A stretch of DNA of 64,000 bases from Posidonia oceanica (Eukaryota; Streptophyta; Magnoliopsida; Alismatales; Posidoniaceae), in assembly GCA_037176725.1 (NCBI GenBank), contig JAZBRS010000076.1, positions 119,121,001 through 119,185,000 on the forward strand, written 5' to 3'. Every line of letters begins with the position of its first letter. Positions within the stretch are counted from its first letter, which is position 1. This document shows, piece after piece, positions 1 through 10,591 of this stretch. The notes under the pieces were generated by a model, which saw only the letters and a program-made list of their open reading frames with translations, was not told the origin of the DNA and searched no databases. Made by a program: the position numbers and the translations under genes.

Positions 1-348
1 GAAATATGAAACCACTGCTCACATGTGTATTTCAAGTTAAATGAACCTCTAGGACTGATAAAAAGGTTTATGCCACTTAATCACAGATTAGAGGGAGCTT
101 CAGCCAAGTTCAGTGACTTAAGTTACTGATAAAACGTTGGACACGTAATCTGGTACGGACAACGTTATCTGCTGGATATTCTGCGTCCAATGTCGGAAAG
201 CTGATTTGAACGTTATGCACCTGATATGGCGTGCATTACGTAAGATGCGCTATCCATCACGTACAACGAAGCGAGCCCAGAATCTTGTGGAATGCTGCGA
301 AATTTTCTCAATGCCCGCGTGGAGGATCTTCGACAGTCTTCCTATGCC
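1..348. other. TE2 3' non-coding end with diverged hairpin motifs
   Basis: No convincing gene. Around 138-175 there are degenerate copies of the GTTGGAC/GTCCAAC motif that is amplified in the TE4 LTR and also present at 1998-2078 and 60619-60655. The segment lies directly upstream of the TATA box of the antisense gene and may act as its promoter region (inference). Confidence 0.4.
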
Positions 349-355
349 TATAAAA
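349..355 (+). promoter_or_regulatory. TATA box of the TE2 antisense gene
   Basis: TATAAAA in the context CCTATAAAAGCC, 106 bases before the likely start codon at 461. This is normal spacing for a plant promoter with a short 5' leader. It is on the strand opposite to TE2 transcription. Confidence 0.5.
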
Positions 356-460
356 GCCTGGCCACCTCTTGGAACTTGTGCACACTTGCCCCTTGCATTC
401 TTACTTGTTGGTGCACTTTTCTCTTGGCTTGAGCTTCTTCCTCTCTTCTCACTTGCTCTC

Positions 461-1806
461 ATGGCTTCTGGCTCAGTCCCCACTGTTTTCATGCACAACA
501 AGAAGGGAGTTGCAAAACCTTTGGAGGAGATTAAAGGGCATATGATGTCCCATATCAAAGCGGGAAAGGTATGATTTTCCTTCATTGGTCCTACCATTCT
601 CTCTTGTTCCTCATGCTTTCAAATTTGTTTGCAGGAAATCCTCAACTTCACAAAAACGCCCTGCTTTGATAATGACTTCCCTTGCCATTCTCCTTGGGTG
701 AAGGACTTTGTACTTTGGGCTTGGGAAAGGAAATCCGTCTTGACCCGTACACGCTTTGGTGGACTTCTGGATTTATTGGACACCCCCTTGGACTGGCCCC
801 TACTCCATGCTTCATGTGCTTTCTGGAGTATTGAAACTCATACCGTCTTCCTTGGGGCCTGTGAGATGACAATCCTAGTGGAAGATGTTCATGGCCTGCT
901 TGGTGTGACTCAGATTGGAGCGGCCCGTCTAGATATTGATTTTCCATTGCTATACGGGACAGTGGATATGTAGACATTCATAGATTGTATCTTCACTGCT
1001 CTGCCTACTTTCCCAGTGATTAGAAGTCACAGACTCAACTTGGCACATTTGTACTACAGCTTTCAGCGGATTGAGGACTCCGCTTCCTAGGATCAGTTGC
1101 TGATGTGTCTGTACTTGCTGATAGGAGGCCTTACTATGTTTGTCTCCAGAGACTTCTCTTTGGATGTCTACCATACTGAGTTTCTGATAAGCCTTACTGA
1201 GCACTTCTGGCGTTCTCCTTCGTTCACCATCCTTGCAGCTACATACCTTAGTCTGACCGTGCCTCAACTGGAGGGAACTTTGTAAGCTCTCATTTTCTTC
1301 TTTCCAAGTGGCTACTGGTCCATTTCCAGAGGTTCAGGCCTACGAGGACTGATTTGATCGAGGAAAGGATTTGTTCTTTGTCTTCTGCCTCTATTGATGT
1401 CTTCGCACCTTCCACGCCTTTCTATCATAAGCACCAAGCGCGAGGCTCTTCAGTTGAGTTGGAGTTGATAGGGCCCACTCACTTTGTGGTGTACAACTCC
1501 CATTGTTGTTTTGAGATGGTGGGGCAGAAGAAAGGGGTGCCGCCTCGGCTGAGTTCTATTCCTCGCATCCGGGCTCGAGAGCACGGTCTTCCATCCACTG
1601 CAGTGATGGTGTACAACATTCGGGCTCTTTGGTCGTCTCTGGACCGCCATGATGATTCAAATGGGACCTCAGCTGCTCCTTTGACTTGCTGCCTACTGCG
1701 GGAGGGCGCGCACTGGGACTGGTATTCAAGGTTGCTGCCCAAGCTCGAGGAGTGGGTTGAAGCGACCAGCATGCTGCGCAAGAAAAGGAAGAGGCCAATT
1801 AAATAG
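461..1806 (+). pseudogene. antisense plant-mobile-domain-like gene in TE2, three exons, two nonsense codons
   Basis: Exons proposed at 461-568, 635-1281 and 1338-1806. Intron 1 (569-634) has AG|GTATGA and TTTGCAG and keeps the frame. Intron 2 (1282-1337) has GTAAGC and TTCAG; only 56 bases, it also keeps the frame. The second exon holds the plant mobile domain layout: FW, then a histidine about five residues on, a hydrophobic stretch, E-M-T, then EDV...LLGV. The last exon ends in a basic tail (RKKRKR). Two in-frame TAG codons (971-973, 1088-1090) break the second exon. The gene runs opposite to TE2 gag-pol and lies between pol and the unseen 3' LTR, where Tat-lineage elements are known to carry antisense ORFs. 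Its cellular function is not known; PMD proteins are linked to transposon silencing and to captured transposon genes. Start chosen at 461 because it is the first ATG in frame after the TATA box with a G at +4. Confidence 0.6.
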
Positions 1807-1861
1807 GCAATATCTTGTAGTTCATTTCATTTTTGGATCATGTATCTTTATCTCTCAAGGA

Positions 1862-1867
1862 AATAAA
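1862..1867 (+). terminator. poly(A) signal of the antisense gene
   Basis: AATAAA 56 bases after the stop codon (1804-1806). It completes a transcription unit with the TATA box at 349 and the two introns. A single hexamer in AT-rich DNA is weak evidence alone; its position makes it worth noting. Confidence 0.4.
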
Positions 1868-3573
1868 AGATCTCTTTCTCATTTCATCTTTATTCACATG
1901 CTTTGGACCGTGTTAAGTTTAGAAATACTCCCTGGTGACTTTGGCATTGGATCAAGGGCCCTTTATCAGAATTCTGCAGTTTAAGTCACTGTTAAAACGT
2001 AAGACGTGTAATAACATGCGTCCAATATTCCTCTGTTGGTTGTTATACGCTTCAGATGGTGCGTCCAACGTTGGACTCTGATATTTGGTTGTTTAACACC
2101 TCTGAACTGTTCTTCTGCACAATCTTGGCAAATTTGTTATTCCATCTAGGAGTATTATTGCCCCTAGTCCAAAGTGTCCTTTGAAAACTCAAATACGTCC
2201 TTAACACAGTGAAATCAAAATGGCTATAGGAAACTTGGTAACAACCTATATACAATGCATACTTTAAACTAACCTAATGCTATGAAAGAACAAGTCTTAA
2301 TGCAATGAAAAACTGAGGAAAACTTAGGTTTTGAATAACAAGCGTTGGCCTCAGCTTTGTTGTCTAAAGATGATATGCCTAGCGAGGGACTGTTTCTTCT
2401 TAAGATTGCAGTCTTGGCTCGTAGGTAAGTACCAAGTGACCGTCCTGGATAGGAGGGGTCAAGTACTATGCGGAGTCGTAAAATTTCCTAGATTTTTGCA
2501 TCATCGGCCTTACTTGTTATCGATTTCATGAGGTGATGTTGGTTGGGTAGATTTTACCCTACTTACAATTTTTGGATTTTTGATCTTTTACTATTTTTTG
2601 GATTTTTGGTTTTATCATTTTTTTGGATTTTTGACTTTATCATTTTTTGGACTTTATGGTTTTATCATTTTTTTGGATTTTTGGTTTTATCAATTTTTTG
2701 AACTTTATGGTTTTATCCTTTTTTTAGATTTTTGGCTTTATCAATTTTTTTGGATTTTTGACTTTATCATCATTTTTTGGATTTTTGGTTTTATCATTTT
2801 TTGGATTTTTTGTAGGGGAAGAAGAATCTTCCATGAAGTTGGGAAATAGGAGACCTCATGGTTGGAAAACCTTGACAGTTTGGTCCCTTGTGCATCTCAG
2901 AGCCATGGATACTATAGGCTTGCTTTGGCACCTAACTGCCCCTAGACCTAGGCTTCTGCCCCTTGCCTCTAATGTGTATAGTGCAGGATGTGGGTGGAAG
3001 GAAGGTCAATGTCCTGTCCTAAGATGTCAGTTGAAGATTTGAAGCCTATACCTCTCCCAGTTCAAGGTCGATTCCTACTGCGCTTCAGTATTTTCCCAAT
3101 TGTTTTTTTTAGTTTTGATTCCTGGACAGCTTCTTTGCTGCCTTGTATTCCATTCTCTTTCTTTTCTAGCACATGGGCAGCTTCTTTGCTGCCTTATTTT
3201 CTTCTTCTTCTTTTTTCCTGAGTATTTTGGCAAGTAGTCTCACCCCGTTTGAGTGCTCGGCCAATGGATACTCATTCCTTGACGGACTAAGACACTCTTC
3301 TATTTGGTACACTCCCCTCTTTTCTGCGCTTCTAAGTTTTGACTTTAGACGCCTACCCGATTTGTACCAGGGTATCTGACTCAAGGGATGTGTGCGGATT
3401 TGTTGTTCATGGACTAGGAGGGGGCTCCTTCATGGTTTTGCCTCTATCTCAGTATTGGACCATTTTCCCTCCTTCTCCCACAAGGTGTTTGTGAGGTGAG
3501 CTTAAGGTATGACTCTTAGGCTTTGGAAACAGTAGGTCCTCAAGCACGGGTACTCTAATGCTCAGTGTGCGTG
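1868..3573. other. TE2 non-coding region between antisense gene and pol
   Basis: No ORF of note. It contains diverged GTTGGAC-type motifs (1998-2078), an AT-rich tandem array (2570-2812) and two copies of a short hairpin (GGCAGC, six-base loop, GCTGCC) near 3125 and 3176. In TE2 sense this is the region downstream of the integrase stop at 3574. Confidence 0.5.
2570..2812. repeat. AT-rich minisatellite in TE2 3' region
   Basis: About eight to nine imperfect copies of a roughly 25-33 base unit built from TTTTTTGGATTTTTGG and TTTATCAT. Copies vary between GGATTTTTGG, GGACTTTATGG and GGCTTTATC. The long plus-strand reading frame here (F, I, L, W, Y only) is an effect of composition. Confidence 0.8.
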
Positions 3574-4875
3574 TCAAGAGTAGTACCTCTTGAGGTGTAG
3601 TGCATTCCAAGGATATTCAAGTCTAGTGCCATCCTCTCTGGCCAAACAATAGCCATTGCCTAGATATGCCTCAATCACCAAGTATGGTCCTTCCCAATTC
3701 AATCTCAGTTTCCCATACTTGCGAGAAATGATTTCTTTAAGCACCCATTCACCAACATTGAATTTACGTTCAATTACTTTCTTTTATAAGCTCTTGCAAG
3801 TCGTTCTTGGTAGAGGTGTGCATGCTCAGCTGCTTGCAATCGCTTCTCATCTTGCAAATCTAACTGTAGACTTAATAATTACCTCATATCCTTGGCATTT
3901 ATCTCATCATCGAGTTGTATCCTAGATGAGGGGACCATATTCTCAAATGGGACTACTGTCTCCATACCATAAGTAAACGCAAACGGGGTTTGACCCGTAG
4001 GCGTTCTTATGGAGGTTCGATAGGCCCATAAGGCATCAATTAATTTATCTGTCCAATCATGTCCCTTGGCTCCTCCTACCGTTTTCTTAAGGATTCGGAT
4101 TAACGTTTTATTAGTAGCTTCAGCTTGCCCATTACCTTGGGGGTAATATGGTGATGAATGATGTGATTCAATTTTAAACCTCTTACAAAGCTTTTTGAAG
4201 TCTTGGATACGAAGATTGTACCATTGTCTGCTACTAGTTTCTTTGGAACTCTGAACCTTGAGAGGATATTTTTCCACATGAACTTGCAAAGATTTGAAGC
4301 TTTGATCTAAGTGAACGCTTCTGCTTTAGCCCATTTGGTAAAGTACTTAGTGGCTATGAGTATGAACCTATTCTGCTTTTTGGTGTCGAATGGTCCTACG
4401 ACATCAAATGCCCACATGGAGAAAGGCCATACTGCTTGGGTCGGATTTAACTCTGATGTTGGTGCATGTATTCTGTCTGCATGGATCTGGCATTGTCTAC
4501 ATCTCTTCACCTTGTTTGCACAATCTACCTTCATTGTGGGCCAGTAGTATCCTCTACGCAGTATCATTTTTGCCATGAACTAAGAACTGATGTGTCCTCC
4601 ACTTATTCCTTCATGCATTTCCCCTAGGATTACACCGACCTCCTCGTAATGATGCAACGTAGCTCTATTCCACTGAAAGACCTTTTGAAAAGGACTCCGG
4701 CTCTCATGAAGTATCTTGTGGCCATCCTCCTAACTGCCTCTCTGTCTTGTGAAGTTGCATAATCGGGGAAGATCCCGTCTTGGATGTAGTTCTAGATGTC
4801 AAAGAACCATGGGTTCCCATCATCCTCTATGTTGTAGCAAACTTCAAACTTCGCTGCTTTTGATTCTCCAATTTT
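3574..4875 (-). pseudogene. pol: TE2 integrase (degenerate)
   Basis: Integrase inserts the cDNA copy into host DNA. In sense order I see a linker with the usual KRS and LRC residues, an H-x(3)-H plus C-R-Q-C zinc module near 4640-4500, the core with a catalytic D in FDVVGPFD (about 4400), a second D in ADNGT (about 4240) and E in GQAEATNK (about 4110), and a C-terminal part with NWEGPYLV (about 3690), the GPY/F-type module. The end reads HLKRYYS before TGA at 3574-3576, as in other plant gypsy pol genes. A TAG lies at 4577-4579, and frame changes occur between about 4300 and 4200 and again near 3780, so no functional protein can be made. Confidence 0.85.
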
Positions 4876-5943
4876 CTATCTAAGCTCCATGGCCCATGGC
4901 TCAGTCAAGTCAATGGCGGATGTCCCGTGTTGCTGTACCATGGTTGTCTGCTCTTGGACATTGATGGGGAACTCGATCGAGGAGGCCAACGATGCAAGGG
5001 CATCGGCTAGCAGGTTATGACTCCGAAGGGTATGGACATATACTACTTGTTGGAATCGGGCCAATAGGAGGCGAGCAATGCTTTTGTACTCTTCTAGCCT
5101 TGGGTTGAGGGTTCTATATTTGTTCAAAATTTGTCTTAGAACCAACTGAGAGTCCCCGATGAGTTTAAGCCGCTTTGCCCCTAGCTCTAGTGCTAGGCGT
5201 AATCCAAGGATCAAGGCCTCGTATTCTGCAACATTGTTGGTATTCGTGGTGAAATTTAACTACATAGCTCAAGGAATGAGAACTCCTTCTGGGGTGAGAA
5301 GTGCTACTCCGATGTCTGCCCCTTGTCTGTTGAGTGCTCCATCAAAATAGAGAGTCCACTATTGAGTGGGAGACTCTGTAGCTTGTATTTCTAGTATCTC
5401 CTCATCGTGGAAGTCTGTTCGGACTGGTTGATAGTCTTCTATGGGTAATCCCGCCAAATGATCCGCTATGGCTTGCCCCTTGACCGCCTTCTGAGATACG
5501 TATTGGAGGTCAAATTCAGTGAGGAGGAGCTGCCATCTTGCCAACCTTCCAGAGAGGGCTGGTTTCTTGAACATGTACTTGATTGGATCCATTTTGGCGA
5601 TGTAACAGACTTTATGGGCTAGGAAGTAGTGTCTCAGCTTCTGGGAGGCCCATACCAAGGCCAAGCAATGCTTTTCTATGGCTATGTACTTCTCCTCATA
5701 ATCCAGGAAGGTTCTACTCAGGTAGTAGATGGCCTTCTCTTTCTTTCCGTCCTCACCTTGTTGAGCCAGCACTACTCCTATTGACGATGCAGTGACTGCC
5801 ACATAGAGCAACAAAGGCTTCCCTGATATAGGCGCTGATAAGACTGGAGGACTCATGAGGTATGCTTTGAGCTCATCAAAGGCTTTCTGGCACCTCTCAT
5901 CCCAAGCAAATTCCCTTCCTCCTTTTAATAGCTTATAGAACAA
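4876..5943 (-). pseudogene. pol: TE2 dual RNase H (gypsy-type, then archaeal-type)
   Basis: Two RNase H domains in a row, which degrade RNA of the RNA-DNA hybrid. The first (5943-5359) has the standard gypsy layout, with LLLYV, AIYYLSR, KHCLALVWA and the tether ending ADHLAGLP. The second (5358-4876) has YFDGA, AEYEA and GDSQLV followed by N-x(3)-ADALASLA, the D-E-D layout of the archaeal-type RNase H acquired by Tat/Ogre elements. Stops in the second are TAG at 5359-5361 and two more near 5262-5270. The end of the unit (TAG or TAA at 4876) lies in what should be continuous polyprotein. Confidence 0.85.
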
Positions 5944-7222
5944 CTTACATCAGTCGACGAGTTGTGAGATGAATCTTCTGATGAACTGCAAGCGGCCGAT
6001 GAGTCCTCTGAGCTCTTTGATGTTTCGGGGAGGGGGCATTTGTGCTATTGCTCTAGCCTTCTATGGGTCTACCTCAATTCCTCTTTTACTGACGATGAAG
6101 CCCAGTAGCTTCCCAACTGTCATCACAATCACGCACTTCTTCAGGTTCATTTTTAGCTGATATTGCCTTGCTCTGCTCAGTACCCTTCTCAGTGCTTTGA
6201 AGTGCCCTTCCCTTGTCCTTGATTTGACCAAGACGTCATCAACGTACACTTCCATGCAATCGTGCATCATGTCGTGGAAGATGGCCATCATTGCTCTCTG
6301 ATATGTTGCGCTGGCGTTCTTGAGACCAAATGGCATGACCACATAGCAGTACGTCCCTTATGGTGTGATGAACGATGTCTTCTCTTGGTCTTCTTCTGCT
6401 AGCTTGATCTAGTTGTAACTGGAGAAACCATCCATGAAAGATAGCATCTTAAATCTTGCTATATTGTCCACTAGCAAGTCAATATGTGGCGAAGGGAAGT
6501 CGTCCTTGGGACAGGCGGCGTTGAGATTGCGATAGTCAATGCAAACTCGAACTTTTCCATCCTTCTTGGCCACTGGCACTATGTTTGAGACCCAACTGGG
6601 GTACACAACCACCTTGATGAACTTTGCTTTATGGAGCTAGTCAATTTCTTCTTTGACTTTAAGCACGAGCTCCTGCCTTAATCGCCTCAATTTCTGCTTG
6701 ATGGGTTTGGCTCCAGAGTTTAGTGGAGGCAGGTGTTCCACTAGAGCTGATTGTAGGCTAGGCATGTCTTCGTACTTGAAGGCCAATACTTCCACGAACT
6801 CCTTCAAGATTTGCACCATTTCCTCCCGTTCTTTTGGGCTCAAACTTGCACTTATGAGTATTGGTTTTGGCTCCTCTGTGGTCCCCAGATTGACCTCCAC
6901 GGTCTCTTCTTCAGCTGCCTTTGTTTGCTCATCATATTTATCCATGAGGTGCTTAAGGAGGTCTGAGTCGGCTTCCTGATCTTCTTCCTCACCACTGTAG
7001 CTAACCAACTCGTATGCCTCTATCCTTGCACACTTCCCAAATCGGTCAAATTCTTCTACTAGGAAGACCATGTTAGCAGTAGCTAGCTCCTGAGGCAATG
7101 CCTCCGTGTATTGACACACGCGTAGAGTTTTGGAAGTGGTGGTCGAAGTTGACCGCGAGCTGCTAGAGCTAACATGGTGATCCTTTCCCTTATTGAAAAT
7201 AGAAAGTAAATCATTTTTATTC
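5944..7222 (-). pseudogene. pol: TE2 reverse transcriptase and N-terminal linker
   Basis: Makes cDNA from the element RNA. The linker (7222-6640) includes an acidic segment and the KPIKQKLRR motif that precedes RT. RT follows, with KKDGKVRVCIDYRNLN (about 6560), FMDGFSSYN, VMPFGLKNASATYQR (about 6310) and the catalytic YVDD (about 6235-6247). All are in one frame, broken by stops after FSSYN (a conserved Q position), after FITP (a conserved W position), after EVDP and near 6620. Those at conserved Q and W codons fit C-to-T or G-to-A changes. The frame enters through the intron at 7223-7295. Confidence 0.88.
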
Positions 7223-7295
7223 CTAGGAAATGAAAACAATGTAGAATTAAATAAAGTTTTATTTACAAAATCTAGGGGGATGCCCCTAGAGTTAC
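7223..7295 (-). other. Ogre-type intron between protease and RT of TE2
   Basis: On the minus strand the sequence reads GGAG|GTAACT at 7298-7290 and, 73 bases later, a pyrimidine-rich stretch ending TTTCCTAG|GAAT at 7223. Removing it joins the gag-protease frame to the RT frame exactly in phase, through a split AG|G arginine codon. Ogre elements are known to have an intron at this place. One TGA (7301-7303) lies two codons before the donor, and may be a later CGA-to-TGA change. Confidence 0.6.
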
Positions 7296-8200
7296 CTCCA
7301 TCAGTAGAGGTAGGAGCCTTTCAAGGCAGGCTCGTCATGGTCGACGTTCCCACCATCTTCGAAAAGCTCATGATCTGCCCCTAGGTCAGGGTCAATTTCA
7401 GGCCTTTGAGGTTGCAGACCTTCAGAGAGATTCGCCGTGAGGCGTCGAACCCTATCTACGAGTCGTTGTGACTTGCATAGAGTTTGCCCCGTCAGTTGCT
7501 CCAAAGAGGAAGAGATGTTCAGAGCTGGAGGAAGCAAAGACTTGGAAGCAGGGGTGCCGGAAGAAGAGGGAGAAGAAGGAGAAGGTGGCTTGTCCGGAGG
7601 TTCGGGGGTTGGTGTGCCTAATAGTGGTGGCGGCGATGTTGCAGTCTGACCTTTGTGAGGCTCTGCTGGCAACTCTACTACAGTCTGACCTTCGTGAGGC
7701 TCTACTGTTAACTCCCTTGCAGTTTGACCTTTGTGAGGCTCTGTTGGCAATTCAAGTGTTTGGAATAAACCAGAAATGTTTTCGTCGGCTATGTCCTCTG
7801 CACTTTGGAGAGTGTGCTTGGTTGATTTTGCCAAAATAATATTTCCCATTGGGGATGAATTCGGATTGAAGATCGCTACACTAGTGAAATGTTCTTGTAG
7901 CTTCCACTGTAATGGTCGTCCATCGGGGAACTGGTCGAAGTCGAGTCCTCCCATCCCTTCTCTGTCACAAGCCTTTACAGGCTCCTTCGTTCCTTTTCCT
8001 TTCGGGCCTAAGCCCTGGCCTTCCTTGTAACCAATTCTCCTCATGATCTCCCATCCCACATTCATGGAGGGTCTTCTGTTTTTCGAGGGTTCCTTCTTCT
8101 TGTGAAATAGCATGGGCTTGGCCCACTTGTCTCTTAGCTCGACCATAGATACTATGATCTTGCCCTTTTCGGCACGGGTTGGCTTTTCTCGCACACTGAA
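7296..8200 (-). pseudogene. gag-pol: TE2 G-patch and proline-rich spacer after protease
   Basis: Continues the protease frame after a stop at 8201-8203. Near 8065-7985 it has a G-patch motif (GW-x(5)-GYKEGQGLGPKGKG-x(4)P), a glycine-rich RNA-binding module also seen in other Tat/Ogre polyproteins. Then follow three copies of a 12-residue repeat around EPHKGQT (about 7640-7750) and a P/S-rich stretch. The frame stops at TGA 7301-7303, just before the intron. Apart from the G-patch no catalytic role is visible. Confidence 0.7.
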
Positions 8201-9263
8201 CTAGTGCGGCAGGTATATCACATTTGCCTCTGCTTCTTTGCCTAGTATGTCCCTTGCTATTTTGATAATTTTCCCATTGTGAGGGAATTTCAGGCGTTGG
8301 TGCCGAGGAGATGATACTTCTTTTAAACTGTCCAGCCACTGTCTCCCCAGGATGATCTGATATGGGACGTTTATATCTATGACGAATAGTTGGGTTAGAA
8401 CCTGGGTTGGTCCTATCCCTATCATTGTGGTCCACTTGCTGTGTGCTTTTCTTTTACTGTCATCATATCCGGCAATCGTCATATCAATGGGGGTCAAGGA
8501 GGCCTCATTCATGCTCAAGGCTCGTATGGTATTTAGCGAGCAAATGTTCATTGATGCACTAGTGTCTATGAGTACTTCAGAAATTAAATGATTTTTTATA
8601 GAAATAGTTACATTCAATGGTGCCTTTCTCCTCTTTATTGGTGCCAACTCGCTATCAGCAAATGTAATGATAAGTTCTACAAAGGCTGTTGTAGCCATAA
8701 CATGGAGTTCCTCTGCAGGCATATCTGGAGTGACTTGGGCCTTCTCTAGAACTTCTTGCAGAGCCTTTCGATGTTGGATCGAGCTGTTTATGAGATCATA
8801 AATTGAGATCCTGGCTTGTGTCTTCTTTAATTGCTCCAGGATGTCAAATTCTGCTGGCCCGAGTCCTTCTTGAGGTCTGACTGGCTCTGCTTGCTCTACC
8901 GGTGGCATGATTCGATTCGATAGCCTCCCTGCCCTGGTAATAGGTGCAGCAGCCTCATTCTCTTTGCTTTGGCTGCCTAATTCTTCCCTCTTGTGTGGCC
9001 AAGCAAAGATAGGCTTCTTTTGTACAGGTCCGCCAAGCTCTTGTGGTTTCATGGCTCGGGCTGGTTGCTCTGTCGGTGCTCGGAAGATTGGAGACCGCAC
9101 TAGGTGACTGAGTGGGTTGGTGGTTCCGTTGAACTTGGGAGTCTTCGGGTACTTGAAACCCAAGAGGAGTCTGAACGGAGGAAACCGGCTCATATCAATG
9201 TTTGCCGGAGCTTGGATATGTACCTCGAATGTGCTGAGCATTTTTCTCATCTCATCTAAATTT
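8201..9263 (-). pseudogene. gag-pol: TE2 gag remnant fused to protease
   Basis: Starts at the TE3 insertion point. The first 50 residues resemble the start of a gypsy gag domain (KTPKFNGTTNPLSHL), but the rest of the capsid region and the zinc knuckle are missing: the text passes directly to a spacer and then to protease. The aspartic protease has LIDTSAS-x-NIC as active-site loop (about 8575) and IILGRQWL near its end (about 8350). The frame stops with TAG at 8201-8203 and then continues into the G-patch part. The gag loss would already make TE2 dependent on other elements. Confidence 0.75.
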
Positions 9264-9268
9264 GTTAT
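9264..9268. repeat. target-site duplication of TE3, left copy (GTTAT)
   Basis: GTTAT directly before the TG of the TE3 5' LTR. The same five bases follow the CA of its 3' LTR at 59945-59949, proving both LTRs belong to one insertion although they lie 48 kb apart. Confidence 0.95.
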
Positions 9269-10567
9269 TGATTAGAACATTATTCTTACATGTTTTATGC
9301 CCATATTTAACTCTTTTGTTCATAAATAATATTACTCGAGGTATTTTGTGCAATTTGTGCAAGAACTTTGGACTTGAAGAGAAAAGAGAAAAAGAAGAAA
9401 GAAAAATGATAAAAGACAAAAAGAAATGCAAATCTAAGGATACAAGAAATGGAAATCTGTACAAGATATCAAATATACTTATTCCACATGTGTGAACATG
9501 AGGAGGAAGATACTATAACAGAATTAACCAAGTTGGAGCCAATCTCGGGCTAGCTGGCGCCTCCCAGGTGCCCAAGAGCACATCTGGCGCCTCCCATGTG
9601 CCCGGGGAAGACCATGTTGACTTAGTCTTTGGCCATCACATAAAATCTCTTGGAAATATGTTGTTTTTGAAATTTAGTTTCCTAAGTTGTATCTAGATTT
9701 GTCTCTGTGATTACTAAGCCCTTGTAAGCCTATAAATGGGACCCTTGTGTAAACCGTAAGGAGGCTGGATTTGGTACATAAGGAGGCTATCATCTTCCAC
9801 ATTAGGCTTAGGTTTTCTTCTTCCATTATTTAAAGTTTTCAAGCTTATTTTCTGTAATCAAGGTATTTTATTAATAGACATTCATTTCTTTTATCTTAAT
9901 TATGTCTTGCTCTTCTCTTTCCCTTTCTTTTATTTCAATGTTTTCCATTATCATGCTAGGCTGAGTTTTTAGATCTAGGGTTTAGATGAAGTTTATGTAT
10001 GTTCATATGTTGTGATTAATTTTCTCTTTGTCTTCTCATACTTAAATGCTATGATTATGTAGATTGGATGTATATTACATGGATCATTCATTATTCGATA
10101 AACTTTGATAGATTAATATTGATAATATCTTTTTAATCTATGCTTAGGGATGAATAACTTGGGACTTGTTTTATATAATCTTAGATCTATCATATATCAT
10201 TTGATTGAGTTTGTTTTGTGTGATTTTATCTTAGGACTTGATAATATATGGTGCATTGTATATAGGTTATGCTTGTTAGGATAAGAACTATTGAGTAAAC
10301 TATTTAGATCATGAAGGGAGACAGAGAGTAGATTTAATCATGCATATTGGATTTTACATAAATGGATTCAAAGTCCTAGGTTTGTTTTAATTAATTTGAT
10401 TACATCTTCTATTTGTAGTTCTTAATCATCATCTCTCTCAACCTTTTTTCAATAACTGATAATTAATCTCTTTGTTTTTAAAATCTATTCTCCGTGGGAT
10501 CGACCCGTATTTCGCATACGTACTACATGGTACACCGTGCACTTGTGGTTAATTAAAATTCACATCA
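9269..10567 (+). repeat. TE3 5' LTR
   Basis: Begins TGATTAG and ends CACATCA. It has a TATA box TATAAAT at 9731-9737 (TATAAAA at 59108-59114 in the other LTR). Two copies of a GGCGCCTCCCAGGTGCC-type hairpin lie at 9556-9572 and 9586-9602, the second with one base changed; the 3' LTR has only one copy. The two LTRs differ by a few bases per 60, more than the TE5 LTRs do, which agrees with TE3 being older. Confidence 0.95.
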
Positions 10568-10573
10568 ACTTTT

Positions 10574-10591
10574 TGGCGCCATTGCCGGGGA
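10574..10591 (+). promoter_or_regulatory. TE3 primer binding site (tRNA-Asp type)
   Basis: TGGCGCCATTGCCGGGGA, six bases after the LTR. It matches the complement of the 3' end of plant tRNA-Asp(GTC) at 17 of 18 bases (from memory of that tRNA). It fixes the element as plus strand. Confidence 0.9.

Noticed and set aside
2580..2849. Plus-strand hydrophobic ORF (F, I, W, L, Y)
   Set aside because: It is the AT-rich minisatellite read in frame.
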